From positions 1 through 64,000 of the forward strand of contig CAJMSQ010000007.1 of assembly GCA_905216095.1 (NCBI GenBank): DNA of 64,000 nucleotides. Reading direction: 5' to 3'. Shown in pieces: positions 44,992-53,023 of the stretch. The notes beneath the pieces were generated by a model, which ran no database searches, was not told the DNA's origin, and was given only the letters and a program-made list of their open reading frames with translations. This stretch comes from an uncultured bacterium. GTDB taxonomy: Bacteria; Bacteroidota; Bacteroidia; Bacteroidales; Bacteroidaceae. The stretch's first letter is position 1, and the number at the start of each line of letters is the position of its first letter. Both the position numbers and the translations under genes were made by a program.

Positions 44992-45417
44992 ATGCGCATT
45001 TTTCTGCACCTTCTTTTGTTACTCCTGCTGCCTCTCACCGCCCACGGACAGGCAGACAGCACATTCTTCAAGGGTGTTTTCTCCAACCGGGAACACGGTG
45101 TCTCATTGCATATCGACTTATACGAGCCCACACTCGAAGCTCCGGGATTAAGTTTCTTAGGACCGCTCCACGGCTACATGGAGGGAAAAGGAATTTACGG
45201 CACATGGATGATCACACGACACAGCGTCAAGGGAAAGACCGCCACCGTCAGAATGAGCAATGACACGGGGTCGGACGCACAAAGCATCGTATTGAAGCAG
45301 CTTTCGGACAGCACGATGAGCTTCCGTACCGTCGAAGGCAACAATATCCGCAAGGCCATCGGGCGCAAACTCGTGAAGATTGTCCCCGAAATGGTCCTGA
45401 CAAAACGCAAGCCCTGA
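44992..45417 (+). CDS. Small exported protein of unknown function
   Basis: 141 residues. A strongly hydrophobic signal peptide (LHLLLLLLLPLTAHG) is likely cleaved before QADST. The mature part is a small beta-rich domain (GVSLHIDLYEP, GIYGTWMITRHSVKGKTATVRM) with a basic C-terminus (EMVLTKRKP). I cannot assign a family. It follows the FHA gene by 35 bases and is closed by a small terminator, so it completes a three-gene unit with the HU/SPOR and FHA proteins. Confidence 0.7.
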   Translation: MRIFLHLLLLLLLPLTAHGQADSTFFKGVFSNREHGVSLHIDLYEPTLEAPGLSFLGPLHGYMEGKGIYGTWMITRHSVKGKTATVRMSNDTGSDAQSIVLKQLSDSTMSFRTVEGNNIRKAIGRKLVKIVPEMVLTKRKP

Positions 45418-45496
45418 CTTCAAATTTCCCTGTCCGCGACACGACATTCCATAACCGTTCCGACGGGGACTTTTACGCCATGAAACGGTTCTTTTG

Positions 45497-45516
45497 AACG
45501 GGAAACACCCGTTTTT
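45497..45516 (+). terminator. Terminator after the exported-protein gene
   Basis: AACGGG-AAACA-CCCGTT followed by TTTTC. A compact intrinsic terminator 79 bases after the stop. Confidence 0.7.
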
Positions 45517-45634
45517 CTCACTTTTTCCCTATTTTTTCAGACATCCGTGTTACCTTTTGTCCATGAAATGTGTTCTTTACATGTAGACCGAAAAGAACAA
45601 CTCACATTTATCAACCCATAAAAACACAAAAGAC

Positions 45635-46051
45635 ATGAAAGAGCTTGTCTCTATTACGATTTGCGCGATTCTTCCCATCTGCATCGTGCTGATTACCAGC
45701 ATTAACGACGTAAAAAAAGCGAACAATCGCACCAAAGTGCTCATCAAGGCCATTGAAGCGAACAACAGCATCGATGCCGACAAACTTGCCTCGGCATTGA
45801 ACAAACCGAGAAAGACACCTGCCGAGTTGCTCGGTCAGCGTTTGCTACGCGGATGCGTACTGCTGCTGCTCGGTTTGTTCTTCATCGGCTACTACGTCAT
45901 CGACATAGCAGGCGGCACCTCCCACCATCCGGATTTTCTCACCACGATAATACTCCTTGGCGGCTCATCTTCCGCCATCGGTGCCGGCTTCCTGATTGCC
46001 TACTTCGTTACCCGCAAACAAATAAAAGCCGACAACGGGCAACAACAATGA
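45635..46051 (+). CDS. DUF6249-type small membrane protein
   Basis: 138 residues with three hydrophobic segments: residues about 4-24 (LVSITICAILPICIVLITSI), 73-92 and 103-124. A Lys/Asn-rich cytoplasmic stretch with EANNSIDADKLASAL lies between the first two. The pattern matches DUF6249, membrane proteins encoded beside ECF sigma factors in Bacteroidetes. It overlaps the next gene by 4 bases (ATGA), so its translation is coupled to the sigma factor. The function is unknown; a sensory or anti-sigma-related role is inference. Confidence 0.75.
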   Translation: MKELVSITICAILPICIVLITSINDVKKANNRTKVLIKAIEANNSIDADKLASALNKPRKTPAELLGQRLLRGCVLLLLGLFFIGYYVIDIAGGTSHHPDFLTTIILLGGSSSAIGAGFLIAYFVTRKQIKADNGQQQ

Positions 46052-46530
46052 CTCGCGAACAGTTCATCTCCCATGTGAAGAGCACACAGCAGGCGTTCCG
46101 GCGCTTTCTCGTGGCTCTTTGCTGCGGGAATGCCCAACTTGCCGACGACATTGCCCAGGAAGCATACCTCAAAGCCTATATGACAAGCGACAGCTTCGAC
46201 AATCCCGAGAAATTCCGCGCGTGGATTTACAAGATAGGCTACAACACGTTTCTCAATTGCCGACGCAACGAAAAAATCACGGCAGACTACGAAGAGGGTG
46301 AAGGCATTGCAGCCGAAGAACATACCGATGCCGCATTCAACTACCAGGCACTCTACGACGCTTTGGACCGGCTTCCCGCCAAGGAACGCATATCCATCGT
46401 ACTTTTCTATATGGAAAACTATTCCATAAAGGAGATTGCCGGAATGACAGAAGCATCTTCCGATGCCGTCAAACAACATCTGTCAAGGGGCCGCAAGCAC
46501 CTGCGCAACCTTTTAACCGACAAAAATTGA
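46048..46530 (+). CDS. ECF-type RNA polymerase sigma factor
   Basis: 160 residues from the ATG at 46048 (ATGA overlap with the preceding gene). A longer upstream opening in this frame only reads through the DUF6249 gene. Region 2 shows ADDIAQEAYLKAY and FRAWIYKIGYNTFLNCRR. Region 4 shows LPAKERISIVLFYMENYSIKEIAGM followed by a helix-turn-helix (VKQHLSRGRKHLRNLL). It directs RNA polymerase to a small regulon. The next gene, 6 bases downstream, encodes a one-to-two-helix membrane protein that may be its anti-sigma factor. Confidence 0.92.
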   Translation: MTREQFISHVKSTQQAFRRFLVALCCGNAQLADDIAQEAYLKAYMTSDSFDNPEKFRAWIYKIGYNTFLNCRRNEKITADYEEGEGIAAEEHTDAAFNYQALYDALDRLPAKERISIVLFYMENYSIKEIAGMTEASSDAVKQHLSRGRKHLRNLLTDKN

Positions 46531-46536
46531 ACAACC

Positions 46537-46929
46537 ATGCAGGACGATGATTTAAGAAAACTTTTCGAAGACTTTCAGCCGGAACTTTCTTCCGACAGTT
46601 TATTTCTGGACAGATTACAGCAGCATCTCGATGCAGTCGAACTGATTAAAAGTCATAATGCCGCCTTGAAAAAACACAGCAGGACAGCCGTAGCCATTGC
46701 CGCCTGCCTGGGTTTCGTTGTCGGCATGGTCTTTACGACGGCGCTTCCCTATATCGGTCATTTCATATCCGACGTCAGCGTTTCCCCGCACGAGAATCTC
46801 GTTGCACAAATACTTTGCGACAATTACCGGCTCATAGCATGGGGATGTATAGCCGCCATATCCTGTGGCACGGCTTTCAATTCATACGAATTGTACCTCT
46901 CCTTTTTCAGACCGAAATACAGCATCTGA
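46537..46929 (+). CDS. Putative anti-sigma-like small membrane protein
   Basis: 130 residues. A cytoplasmic N-terminal part (1-46, LRKLFEDFQPELSSDSLFLDRLQQHLDAVELIKSH) of the kind that binds sigma factors is followed by membrane helices at about 50-71 and 100-118. No zinc anti-sigma motif (HxxxCxxC) is present. Placement 6 bases after an ECF sigma gene and the topology suggest an anti-sigma or accessory role; this is inference, since I recognise no named domain. Confidence 0.65.
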   Translation: MQDDDLRKLFEDFQPELSSDSLFLDRLQQHLDAVELIKSHNAALKKHSRTAVAIAACLGFVVGMVFTTALPYIGHFISDVSVSPHENLVAQILCDNYRLIAWGCIAAISCGTAFNSYELYLSFFRPKYSI

Positions 46930-46954
46930 CCCCTATTTGCCGGGACGGTATTTC

Positions 46955-47037
46955 CTAAGTGCCTTGTAGGAAAAACTACAAGGCACTTAGTTTTTCCTAC
47001 AAGCCATGTAGTTCGTCCTACATGGCTTGTAGTTTTT
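46955..47037 (+). terminator. Tandem double terminator built from CTACAAG/CTTGTAG palindromes
   Basis: Two perfect 15-base-pair hairpins sit back to back. The first is CTAAGTGCCTTGTAG / CTACAAGGCACTTAG (46955-46990), followed by TTTTT. The second is CTACAAGCCATGTAG / CTACATGGCTTGTAG (46997-47032), followed by TTTTT. They follow the sigma-factor operon. The core words also occur in the central part of the repeat elements at 12220-12252 and 26106-26120. Confidence 0.8.
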
Positions 47038-47156
47038 GCTGTCATTACAAACTGTTTTTCAAAGCTTTAGATTTCAAGAAAGAAAAACAGGTATGCGCGG
47101 GCCGGAACGGCCTTATTTTGACAGCGGCACGCGGGGCGTATTTGCAAAAAGTTCAT

Positions 47157-47164
47157 TACTTTTG
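47157..47164 (+). promoter_or_regulatory. -7 box next to the hemW start
   Basis: TACTTTTG ends 5 bases before the hemW ATG (47170), suggesting a leaderless message. No well-spaced -33 is visible. Confidence 0.5.
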
Positions 47165-47169
47165 CAGAA

Positions 47170-48300
47170 ATGAAGACAGGCCTATACATACACGTACCTT
47201 TTTGCAAGTGCCGCTGCATCTATTGTGATTTTTACTCCACCACCTGCGGCGAGGATGTACGCCGGAAATACGTGGATGCGCTTTTGGCCGAACTGACCGC
47301 ACGTCAGGACGAATGTTCCGGCGGGGAAATCGCCACGATATACCTCGGAGGCGGAACCCCCTCGCAGCTCACGGGCGACGAAATCAGACGCATTTTCGAT
47401 TGCATCCGAGACAATTACGCCGTAACGGACGATGCGGAAATCACTTTCGAGGCCAATCCGGACGACGTGACCGATGCGTATGTCGGCATCCTGCGCGACG
47501 CAGGCGTCAATCGTGTCAGTCTCGGTTTACAGACTTTCGATGACACGATGCTACGCTTTCTGCATCGCCGGCACACGGCCGAACAGGCACGGTCTGCGGT
47601 CAGACGACTGCACGACGGCGGTATAGGAAACATCAGCATAGACCTGATTTACGGACTGCCCAACCAGACGGCGGCGCAATGGAGCAATGATCTGCGCGAA
47701 GCCTTGCGTCTGCCCGTCCGCCACCTTTCCGCCTATACCTTGATGTACGAACCGGGCACACGGATTACCCGTATGCGCGACCGGCACGAGTTTGACGAAG
47801 CCGACGACGAGGTAATTGCCGGGATGTTCGACGATCTGGTACACCAGACCGAAGATGCCGGCTTCGAGCACTATGAAATCTCCAACTTCGCCCAATCCGG
47901 CTACCGCTCCCGACATAATTCTTCCTATTGGAACGGTACGCCTTACATCGGATGCGGACCGGGCGCGCACTCTTTCGACGGGTATGCCACCCGACGCAGC
48001 AATGACGCCAACCTGTCCGCCTATTGCTCCGCCCCGGGACAAGCTCCCCACTCCACAGAACACCTGTCCGAGGCAGAACGCTATGACGAGATGGTCTTTA
48101 CCGCCCTGCGGACAAAAGAGGGCCTGTCCCTGCAGGCACTGGAAAGCCGTTTCGGCGCCGAGGCCAAAGCCGAACTGACCGCAACGGCAGCCCCCCACAT
48201 CGCAGCCCGCCGGCTGCAACTTACGGGACACAGGATGAGTCTCACCAAAGAAGGCATACTCGTATCGGACATGGTGATGAGCGACCTGATGCGCGGGTAA
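47170..48300 (+). CDS. hemW: Radical SAM heme chaperone HemW
   Basis: 376 residues. The N-terminus MKTGLYIHVPFCKCRCIYCDF carries the radical-SAM CX3CX2C motif (Cys12, Cys16, Cys19), with an additional Cys14. IYLGGGTPSQL and the VNRVSLGLQTFDD region are diagnostic of HemN/HemW-type proteins. The missing N-terminal extension of HemN points to HemW, which holds heme and delivers it to respiratory enzymes and is often mislabelled coproporphyrinogen oxidase. The C-terminal HemN_C domain (EMVFTALRTKEGLSL) is present. Single gene after the double terminator. Confidence 0.92.
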   Translation: MKTGLYIHVPFCKCRCIYCDFYSTTCGEDVRRKYVDALLAELTARQDECSGGEIATIYLGGGTPSQLTGDEIRRIFDCIRDNYAVTDDAEITFEANPDDVTDAYVGILRDAGVNRVSLGLQTFDDTMLRFLHRRHTAEQARSAVRRLHDGGIGNISIDLIYGLPNQTAAQWSNDLREALRLPVRHLSAYTLMYEPGTRITRMRDRHEFDEADDEVIAGMFDDLVHQTEDAGFEHYEISNFAQSGYRSRHNSSYWNGTPYIGCGPGAHSFDGYATRRSNDANLSAYCSAPGQAPHSTEHLSEAERYDEMVFTALRTKEGLSLQALESRFGAEAKAELTATAAPHIAARRLQLTGHRMSLTKEGILVSDMVMSDLMRG

Positions 48301-48402
48301 CACCGCCGGACCGCTCAGACAGAACGTGCGCGGATATGGCCGGAAGCCCTCGTAACCTTAACCCGTTCCACGGGCCAAAGGCTGAAAAAAAGAGTGTTTT
48401 AT

Positions 48403-48433
48403 TTTGCCTTTCGCCCGCCATATACTAACTTTG
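48403..48433 (+). promoter_or_regulatory. Promoter of tsaB and the genes behind it
   Basis: TTTG (48403-48406), 19 bases, TAACTTTG (48426-48433): a perfect match 22 bases before tsaB. Confidence 0.85.
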
Positions 48434-48455
48434 CATACGAAATTATAATTTTCAC

Positions 48456-49175
48456 ATGTCTTGCATTCTCCACATCGAAACCTCCACAAACGTATGCTCC
48501 GTCGCCCTTAGTCAGGACGGAACATGCCTGACACATAAAGAAAGCCACGAGGGGCCGTCACACGCCACGCTGCTCGCGCCTTTTGTCGAAGAGGTCCTTT
48601 CGTTTGCCGACAGTCATGCGATACCGCTTGACGCTGTTGCCGTCAGCCGGGGCCCGGGTTCGTACACCGGCCTGCGCATAGGGGCATCCACGGCCAAGGG
48701 CTTATGCTACGGCCGCCGGCTTCCGCTGATAGCCATACCTACACTGCAACTGCTCTGCACGCCGGTATTGCTCTATCAGGAGGAACTTCCCGACGACGCC
48801 CTGCTTTGTCCCATGATTGACGCAAGGCGGATGGAAGTCTATGCCGCACTTTACGACCGCTCACTGCGTGAAACACGCGCGACGCAGGCCGACATCGTGA
48901 CGGCAGACACCTATCACGAATACCTGGACCGACAACCCGTATATTTCTTCGGCAACGGTGCCGAGAAATGCCGCGAGGTAATCGCCCATCCGAACGCTCA
49001 TTTCATTGACAACATCTATCCGGCCGCACGCTACATGTTCCCTTTGGCCGAACGGGCCTTGGGACGCAAACAATTTGAAGATGTTGCTTATTTCGAGCCC
49101 TTCTATCTGAAAGATTTCGTGGCGGGAACGTCGAAGAAAATCGCCGAATGCCTGCACGCAGGCGGGAAGTCCTGA
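48456..49175 (+). CDS. tsaB: tRNA threonylcarbamoyladenosine biosynthesis protein TsaB
   Basis: 239 residues, ASKHA fold. The motifs are ILHIETSTNVCSVAL at the start, AVSRGPGSYTGLRIGASTAKGLCYG, and PMIDARRMEVYAALYD. TsaB is the scaffold partner of TsaD and TsaE in making t6A37 on ANN-decoding tRNAs. Neither partner is in this window. It begins a plus-strand run of tsaB-DUF4290-murA-rimM-dxr-rseP with no internal terminators, so they may share its promoter. Confidence 0.95.
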   Translation: MSCILHIETSTNVCSVALSQDGTCLTHKESHEGPSHATLLAPFVEEVLSFADSHAIPLDAVAVSRGPGSYTGLRIGASTAKGLCYGRRLPLIAIPTLQLLCTPVLLYQEELPDDALLCPMIDARRMEVYAALYDRSLRETRATQADIVTADTYHEYLDRQPVYFFGNGAEKCREVIAHPNAHFIDNIYPAARYMFPLAERALGRKQFEDVAYFEPFYLKDFVAGTSKKIAECLHAGGKS

Positions 49176-49283
49176 CCACAACGTCCGGCAGTGACGAACC
49201 TCACCGTAAGACAACGATTGCCACACACACATGAAATCGGAAACAAATGGCCGGTTTTCAACAACAAAGACATAGATTCACTG

Positions 49284-49898
49284 ATGAACATAACTTACAA
49301 TACAGCTGAGAAGCAACTGAAGCTCCCCAATTACGGACGTCTTGTCCAGTCCATGATAGACCGGGCCATGACCATCACCGACCGCAAACAGCGGCAAGCA
49401 TACGCAGAAAAGATTTTCTCGGTCATGGTATTGCTGAACCCGCAAATGCGCAGCACACCGAACTACAAAAACATCTGTTGGAACCATCTGGCATTCATGT
49501 CCGACTACCAACTTGACGTGGACTACCCGTGTGAGATTGACAGGGAAGGCGAAAAGAAACACATCAACAAGCTTCCTTATCCCAACAACAAGATTCGCTT
49601 CCGCCACTATGGCCTTCTGCTCGAGAAGACGGTAAAGAAACTCAGCACGATGCCGGCAGACAGTCCCGGCCGGGACAAGCTTATCTCCATGACAGCGGCA
49701 CGCATGAAACGCAACCTGAACGAATGGAGAGGCGACAACGTGGAAAACGAGAAAGTAGGCCGCGACTTGGCACTTTATACGGAAGGAAAAGTCGCAGAAG
49801 AAGAGACCTTACGGGTAATGGAAAAGAGCGCGACCCAACAAAGAGGCGTTCAAGGACAGACACAAGGCTACCGCTCCTACCGACGTAACAGAAAATAA
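49284..49898 (+). CDS. DUF4290 protein
   Basis: 204 residues starting at MNITYNTAEKQLKLPNYGRLVQ (ATG 49284). The frame opens 93 bases earlier, but that part is not conserved-looking. DUF4290 covers most of the protein (QAYAEKIFSVMVLLNPQMR, WNHLAFMSDYQLDVDYPC, IRFRHYGLLLEK). The tail is Gln/Arg-rich and likely disordered. It is found beside murA across Bacteroidetes, but its function is unknown. Fourteen bases separate it from murA. Confidence 0.85.
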   Translation: MNITYNTAEKQLKLPNYGRLVQSMIDRAMTITDRKQRQAYAEKIFSVMVLLNPQMRSTPNYKNICWNHLAFMSDYQLDVDYPCEIDREGEKKHINKLPYPNNKIRFRHYGLLLEKTVKKLSTMPADSPGRDKLISMTAARMKRNLNEWRGDNVENEKVGRDLALYTEGKVAEEETLRVMEKSATQQRGVQGQTQGYRSYRRNRK

Positions 49899-49912
49899 GC
49901 ATTCCCCGCGAC

Positions 49913-51220
49913 ATGGCATCTTTCATTATAGAAGGCGGACACCGGCTTCACGGAGAAATCACTCCGCAGGGCGCAAAAAACGAAGCTTTGCAGGTTGTAT
50001 GCGCCACACTCCTTACCGAAGAGGATGTCCGCATAACGAATATTCCGGACATACTCGACGTAAACAACCTCATCCGGCTGCTTGCCGACATGGGAGTGGA
50101 AGTCCGCAAGAACGGAGACGGGGATTTCACTTTCCGCGCCGCCAATGTGAACCTGGATTATCTGCACAGCGAGGACTTTCTGGCCCGCTGCTCGCAATTG
50201 CGCGGCAGTGTCTTGCTCATGGGCCCATTGACGGCACGTTTCGGACAAGCCTTGATAGCCAAACCCGGCGGTGACAAAATCGGCCGCCGCCGGCTCGATA
50301 CCCATTTCTCGGGACTTCGGAAACTCGGAGCCGCTTTCAGTTACGACGAAGACCGGGGTACGTTTGAGGTGCGCGCCGATAAACTTACCGGGGCCTATAT
50401 GCTGCTGGACGAAGCCTCGATTACGGGAACGGCAAACATCATCATGGCCGCCGTAATGGCTGAAGGAACAACCACCATCTACAATGCAGCCTGCGAACCC
50501 TACATCCAGCAGCTCTGCCACCTGCTCAACGCAATGGGAGCACGCATCGAAGGCATCGCTTCCAACCTGCTGACCATCACCGGCGTGGACAAGCTGCACG
50601 GTGCAAGCCACCGCATCCTGCCCGACATGATTGAAATCGGAAGTTTCATAGGCATGGCCGCAATGACAGGCGACGGTCTGACCATCAAGGACGTGGCTTA
50701 CCCGCAATTAGGTATCATCCCCGATGTCTTCAGCCACCTGGGTGTCAGAATGGAACTGCGGGGCGATGACCTCTACATCCCCCGGCAGGACCACTACGAG
50801 ATAGAAAGTTTCATCGACGGCTCATTCATGACGCTGGCAGACGCACCCTGGCCGGGCCTGACGCCCGACTTGCTGAGCGTGCTCATCGTTGTCGCCACGC
50901 AGGCCAAAGGGTCGGTGCTTTTCCACCAGAAGATGTTCGAAAGCCGCCTGTTCTTTGTAGACAAACTCATCGACATGGGCGCACAAATCATACTCTGCGA
51001 CCCGCACCGCGCCGTTGTCATCGGACACGACAACGGCATACGGCTTCGCGGACGGCGCATGACCAGTCCCGACATCCGTGCCGGCATCGCCATGCTCATC
51101 GCCGCACTGAGCGCGGAAGGAACAAGCCGTATCGAGAACGTCGAACAGATTGACCGGGGCTACGAACACATCGAAGAACGCCTGAGCGCCCTTGGCGCGC
51201 AAATACGCCGCGAAGCATGA
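49913..51220 (+). CDS. murA: UDP-N-acetylglucosamine 1-carboxyvinyltransferase
   Basis: 435 residues, EPSP-synthase fold. The start FIIEGGHRLHGEITPQGAKNEAL holds the catalytic Lys-Asn pair (Lys22, Asn23), and LLMGPLTARFG and ITGVDKLHGA are further family motifs. The active-site loop reads KPGGDKIGRRRLDTH: Asp121 stands where E. coli MurA has Cys115, the target of fosfomycin. It adds enolpyruvate to UDP-GlcNAc, the first committed step to peptidoglycan. Its stop overlaps the rimM start by 4 bases (ATGA). Confidence 0.97.
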   Translation: MASFIIEGGHRLHGEITPQGAKNEALQVVCATLLTEEDVRITNIPDILDVNNLIRLLADMGVEVRKNGDGDFTFRAANVNLDYLHSEDFLARCSQLRGSVLLMGPLTARFGQALIAKPGGDKIGRRRLDTHFSGLRKLGAAFSYDEDRGTFEVRADKLTGAYMLLDEASITGTANIIMAAVMAEGTTTIYNAACEPYIQQLCHLLNAMGARIEGIASNLLTITGVDKLHGASHRILPDMIEIGSFIGMAAMTGDGLTIKDVAYPQLGIIPDVFSHLGVRMELRGDDLYIPRQDHYEIESFIDGSFMTLADAPWPGLTPDLLSVLIVVATQAKGSVLFHQKMFESRLFFVDKLIDMGAQIILCDPHRAVVIGHDNGIRLRGRRMTSPDIRAGIAMLIAALSAEGTSRIENVEQIDRGYEHIEERLSALGAQIRREA

Positions 51221-51747
51221 TACGGGAAGAAGAAGTTTTCTACATCGGTCATATCAGCAAGTTCCGGGGCATAGCGGGCGAAGTAGAATTGTCTTTCACG
51301 GACGATGCTTTCGACAGAGGGACATCGGAATACCTTGTACTCGAAGCGGACGGCATTCTGGTCCCGTTTTTCTGGGAGGAATACAAATTCAAGAACGACA
51401 AAACCGCCATTTTCAAGTTCGAAGATATCGACGATGAGGCAGCAGCCAAGCGCCTTGTGGGCAAGCGCGTGTTCTATCCCTTCCGCTTCATGCCCGAAGA
51501 AGACAACAATGAAATCCGTTCCTGGCAGGCACTCACAGGTTTTACCGTGAAAGACGCAGACGGAACACTGCTCGGAACCATCGAGACCGTGGACGACTCG
51601 TCTTCCAACATTCTTTTCTTTCTGAAGCGGGACAACGGAAAAGATTTGATTATTCCCTTTCACGATGATTTCCTTATCGGATACAGCGTCAAGGACAGAC
51701 AGATTTGTCTGGAACTGCCCGACGGACTGACGGATTTGAACAAATGA
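51217..51747 (+). CDS. rimM: Ribosome maturation factor RimM
   Basis: 176 residues. The N-terminal beta-barrel begins VFYIGHISKFRGIAGEVELSF, and the C-terminal PRC-barrel part runs from about residue 98 (LTGFTVKDADGTLLGTIETV ... LIIPFHDDFLI). It assists 30S head assembly around uS19. Translational coupling to murA (ATGA) is clear. Its own stop overlaps the start of a 36-codon frame that leads into dxr. Confidence 0.95.
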   Translation: MIREEEVFYIGHISKFRGIAGEVELSFTDDAFDRGTSEYLVLEADGILVPFFWEEYKFKNDKTAIFKFEDIDDEAAAKRLVGKRVFYPFRFMPEEDNNEIRSWQALTGFTVKDADGTLLGTIETVDDSSSNILFFLKRDNGKDLIIPFHDDFLIGYSVKDRQICLELPDGLTDLNK

Positions 51748-51854
51748 AGCACAAGCCGCACCTAAAACCTAACGACCGGAACACCGGCGCAACGACGCGC
51801 CGCACGGAAATCCCTTTCGGTGGCATCCACCATTCCGGACCACATATATTATGA
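51744..51854 (+). CDS. Possible 36-residue basic micro-protein bridging rimM and dxr
   Basis: The ATG at 51744 overlaps the rimM stop as ATGA, and the stop TGA at 51852-51854 overlaps the dxr ATG as ATGA. The frame therefore fills the whole rimM-dxr gap without any slack. The 36 residues start MKHKPHLKPNDRNTG and are rich in His, Lys, Arg and Pro, with no hydrophobic segment. It may be a real micro-protein, a translational relay that carries ribosomes from rimM to dxr, or chance. I recognise no family. Confidence 0.3.
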   Translation: MKHKPHLKPNDRNTGATTRRTEIPFGGIHHSGPHIL

Positions 51855-53014
51855 AAAAGAAAATAGCTATATTGGGCTCGACCGGCTCTATCGGCACGCA
51901 AGCCCTTGATGTCATACGCGAACATGCCGACCGGTTCGAAGCATACGTGCTGACCGCCGGCAGAAACGCCGACCTGCTCATCCGACAGGCCCGTGAATTC
52001 CAGCCCGATGCGGTAGCCATTGCCGACGAGAGCCTGTACCCATACGTCTGCGAGGCCTTGGCCGACCTTCCCATCAAGGTCTATGCAGGAGCGGATGCCC
52101 TTTGCGAAGTGGTGGAAGCCGGTCCCATCGACATGGTGCTCACGGCAATGGTCGGTTTCGCGGGCCTGCGCCCCACCATCCACGCATTGAAAGCACGCAA
52201 GCCCATTGCCCTTGCCAACAAGGAGACACTTGTCGTTGCGGGCGAACTGGTCATGCAACTCGCACTGGAACAGCGTGTCCCCATCCTGCCCGTAGACAGC
52301 GAACACTCCGCCATCTTCCAGTGCCTGGCCGGCGAAGTCGGAAACGATGTCGAGAAAATACTGCTGACGGCATCGGGAGGACCGTTCCGCAACTATGCGC
52401 CTGACCGGCTTCAGAAGGTAACCTGTGACGCGGCCCTGCAACACCCCAATTGGAAGATGGGGGCAAAAATCACCATCGACTCGGCCACGCTGATGAACAA
52501 AGGCTTCGAGATGATAGAAGCGCGCTGGCTTTTCGGTGTAGCTCCGTCCGATGTGGAAGTGGTCGTGCATCCGGAAAGCATCATCCACTCGGCCGTACAG
52601 TTCTCCGACGGCGCGGTAAAGGCGCAACTGGGCGTACCCGACATGAAACTGCCCATACAATACGCTTTCAGCTATCCGCAACGCCTTCACCTGGGCAACG
52701 GCCGTCTTGACCTATTCGCACTCGGCTCGATGCACTTTGAACGCCCCGACATGGAACGTTTCCCTTGCCTACGGCTGGCTTACGATGCCATCGGAGAGGG
52801 CGGGAACATGCCTTGCATCCTCAATGCCGCCAACGAGGTGGCCAACCTAGCTTTCCGTGAACGCCGCATCGGCTTCATGCAAATACCCGAAATCATCGAA
52901 CGGACCATGGACAGCACCGGGTTCGACGCCACTCCGACCCTCGACACCTACTTCGAGACCGACCGCGAGGCGAGAGCGAGAGCACGGAAATTCATTCAGG
53001 AACATCTTACATAA
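51851..53014 (+). CDS. dxr: 1-deoxy-D-xylulose 5-phosphate reductoisomerase
   Basis: 387 residues. NADPH-binding motif ILGSTGSIGTQALDVI (6-21), the metal and substrate region ANKETLVVAGE and VDSEHSAIFQCL (Asp, Glu), LTASGGPFR, and KMGAKITIDSATLMNKGFEMIEA. It makes 2-C-methylerythritol 4-phosphate from DXP, the first committed step of the MEP pathway and the target of fosmidomycin; ispF (18247) acts later. It lies 9 bases before rseP, an arrangement common in many bacteria. Confidence 0.98.
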   Translation: MKKKIAILGSTGSIGTQALDVIREHADRFEAYVLTAGRNADLLIRQAREFQPDAVAIADESLYPYVCEALADLPIKVYAGADALCEVVEAGPIDMVLTAMVGFAGLRPTIHALKARKPIALANKETLVVAGELVMQLALEQRVPILPVDSEHSAIFQCLAGEVGNDVEKILLTASGGPFRNYAPDRLQKVTCDAALQHPNWKMGAKITIDSATLMNKGFEMIEARWLFGVAPSDVEVVVHPESIIHSAVQFSDGAVKAQLGVPDMKLPIQYAFSYPQRLHLGNGRLDLFALGSMHFERPDMERFPCLRLAYDAIGEGGNMPCILNAANEVANLAFRERRIGFMQIPEIIERTMDSTGFDATPTLDTYFETDREARARARKFIQEHLT

Positions 53015-53023
53015 ACATAAACG

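Noticed and set aside
46955..47032. Possible short CRISPR-like repeats
   Set aside because: There are only two palindromic units, they are hairpin terminators with T-runs, there are no spacers of equal length, and no cas genes are present.
49191..49283. Longer start for the DUF4290 protein
   Set aside because: The added 31 residues do not resemble the family, which begins at MNITYNTAEKQL.
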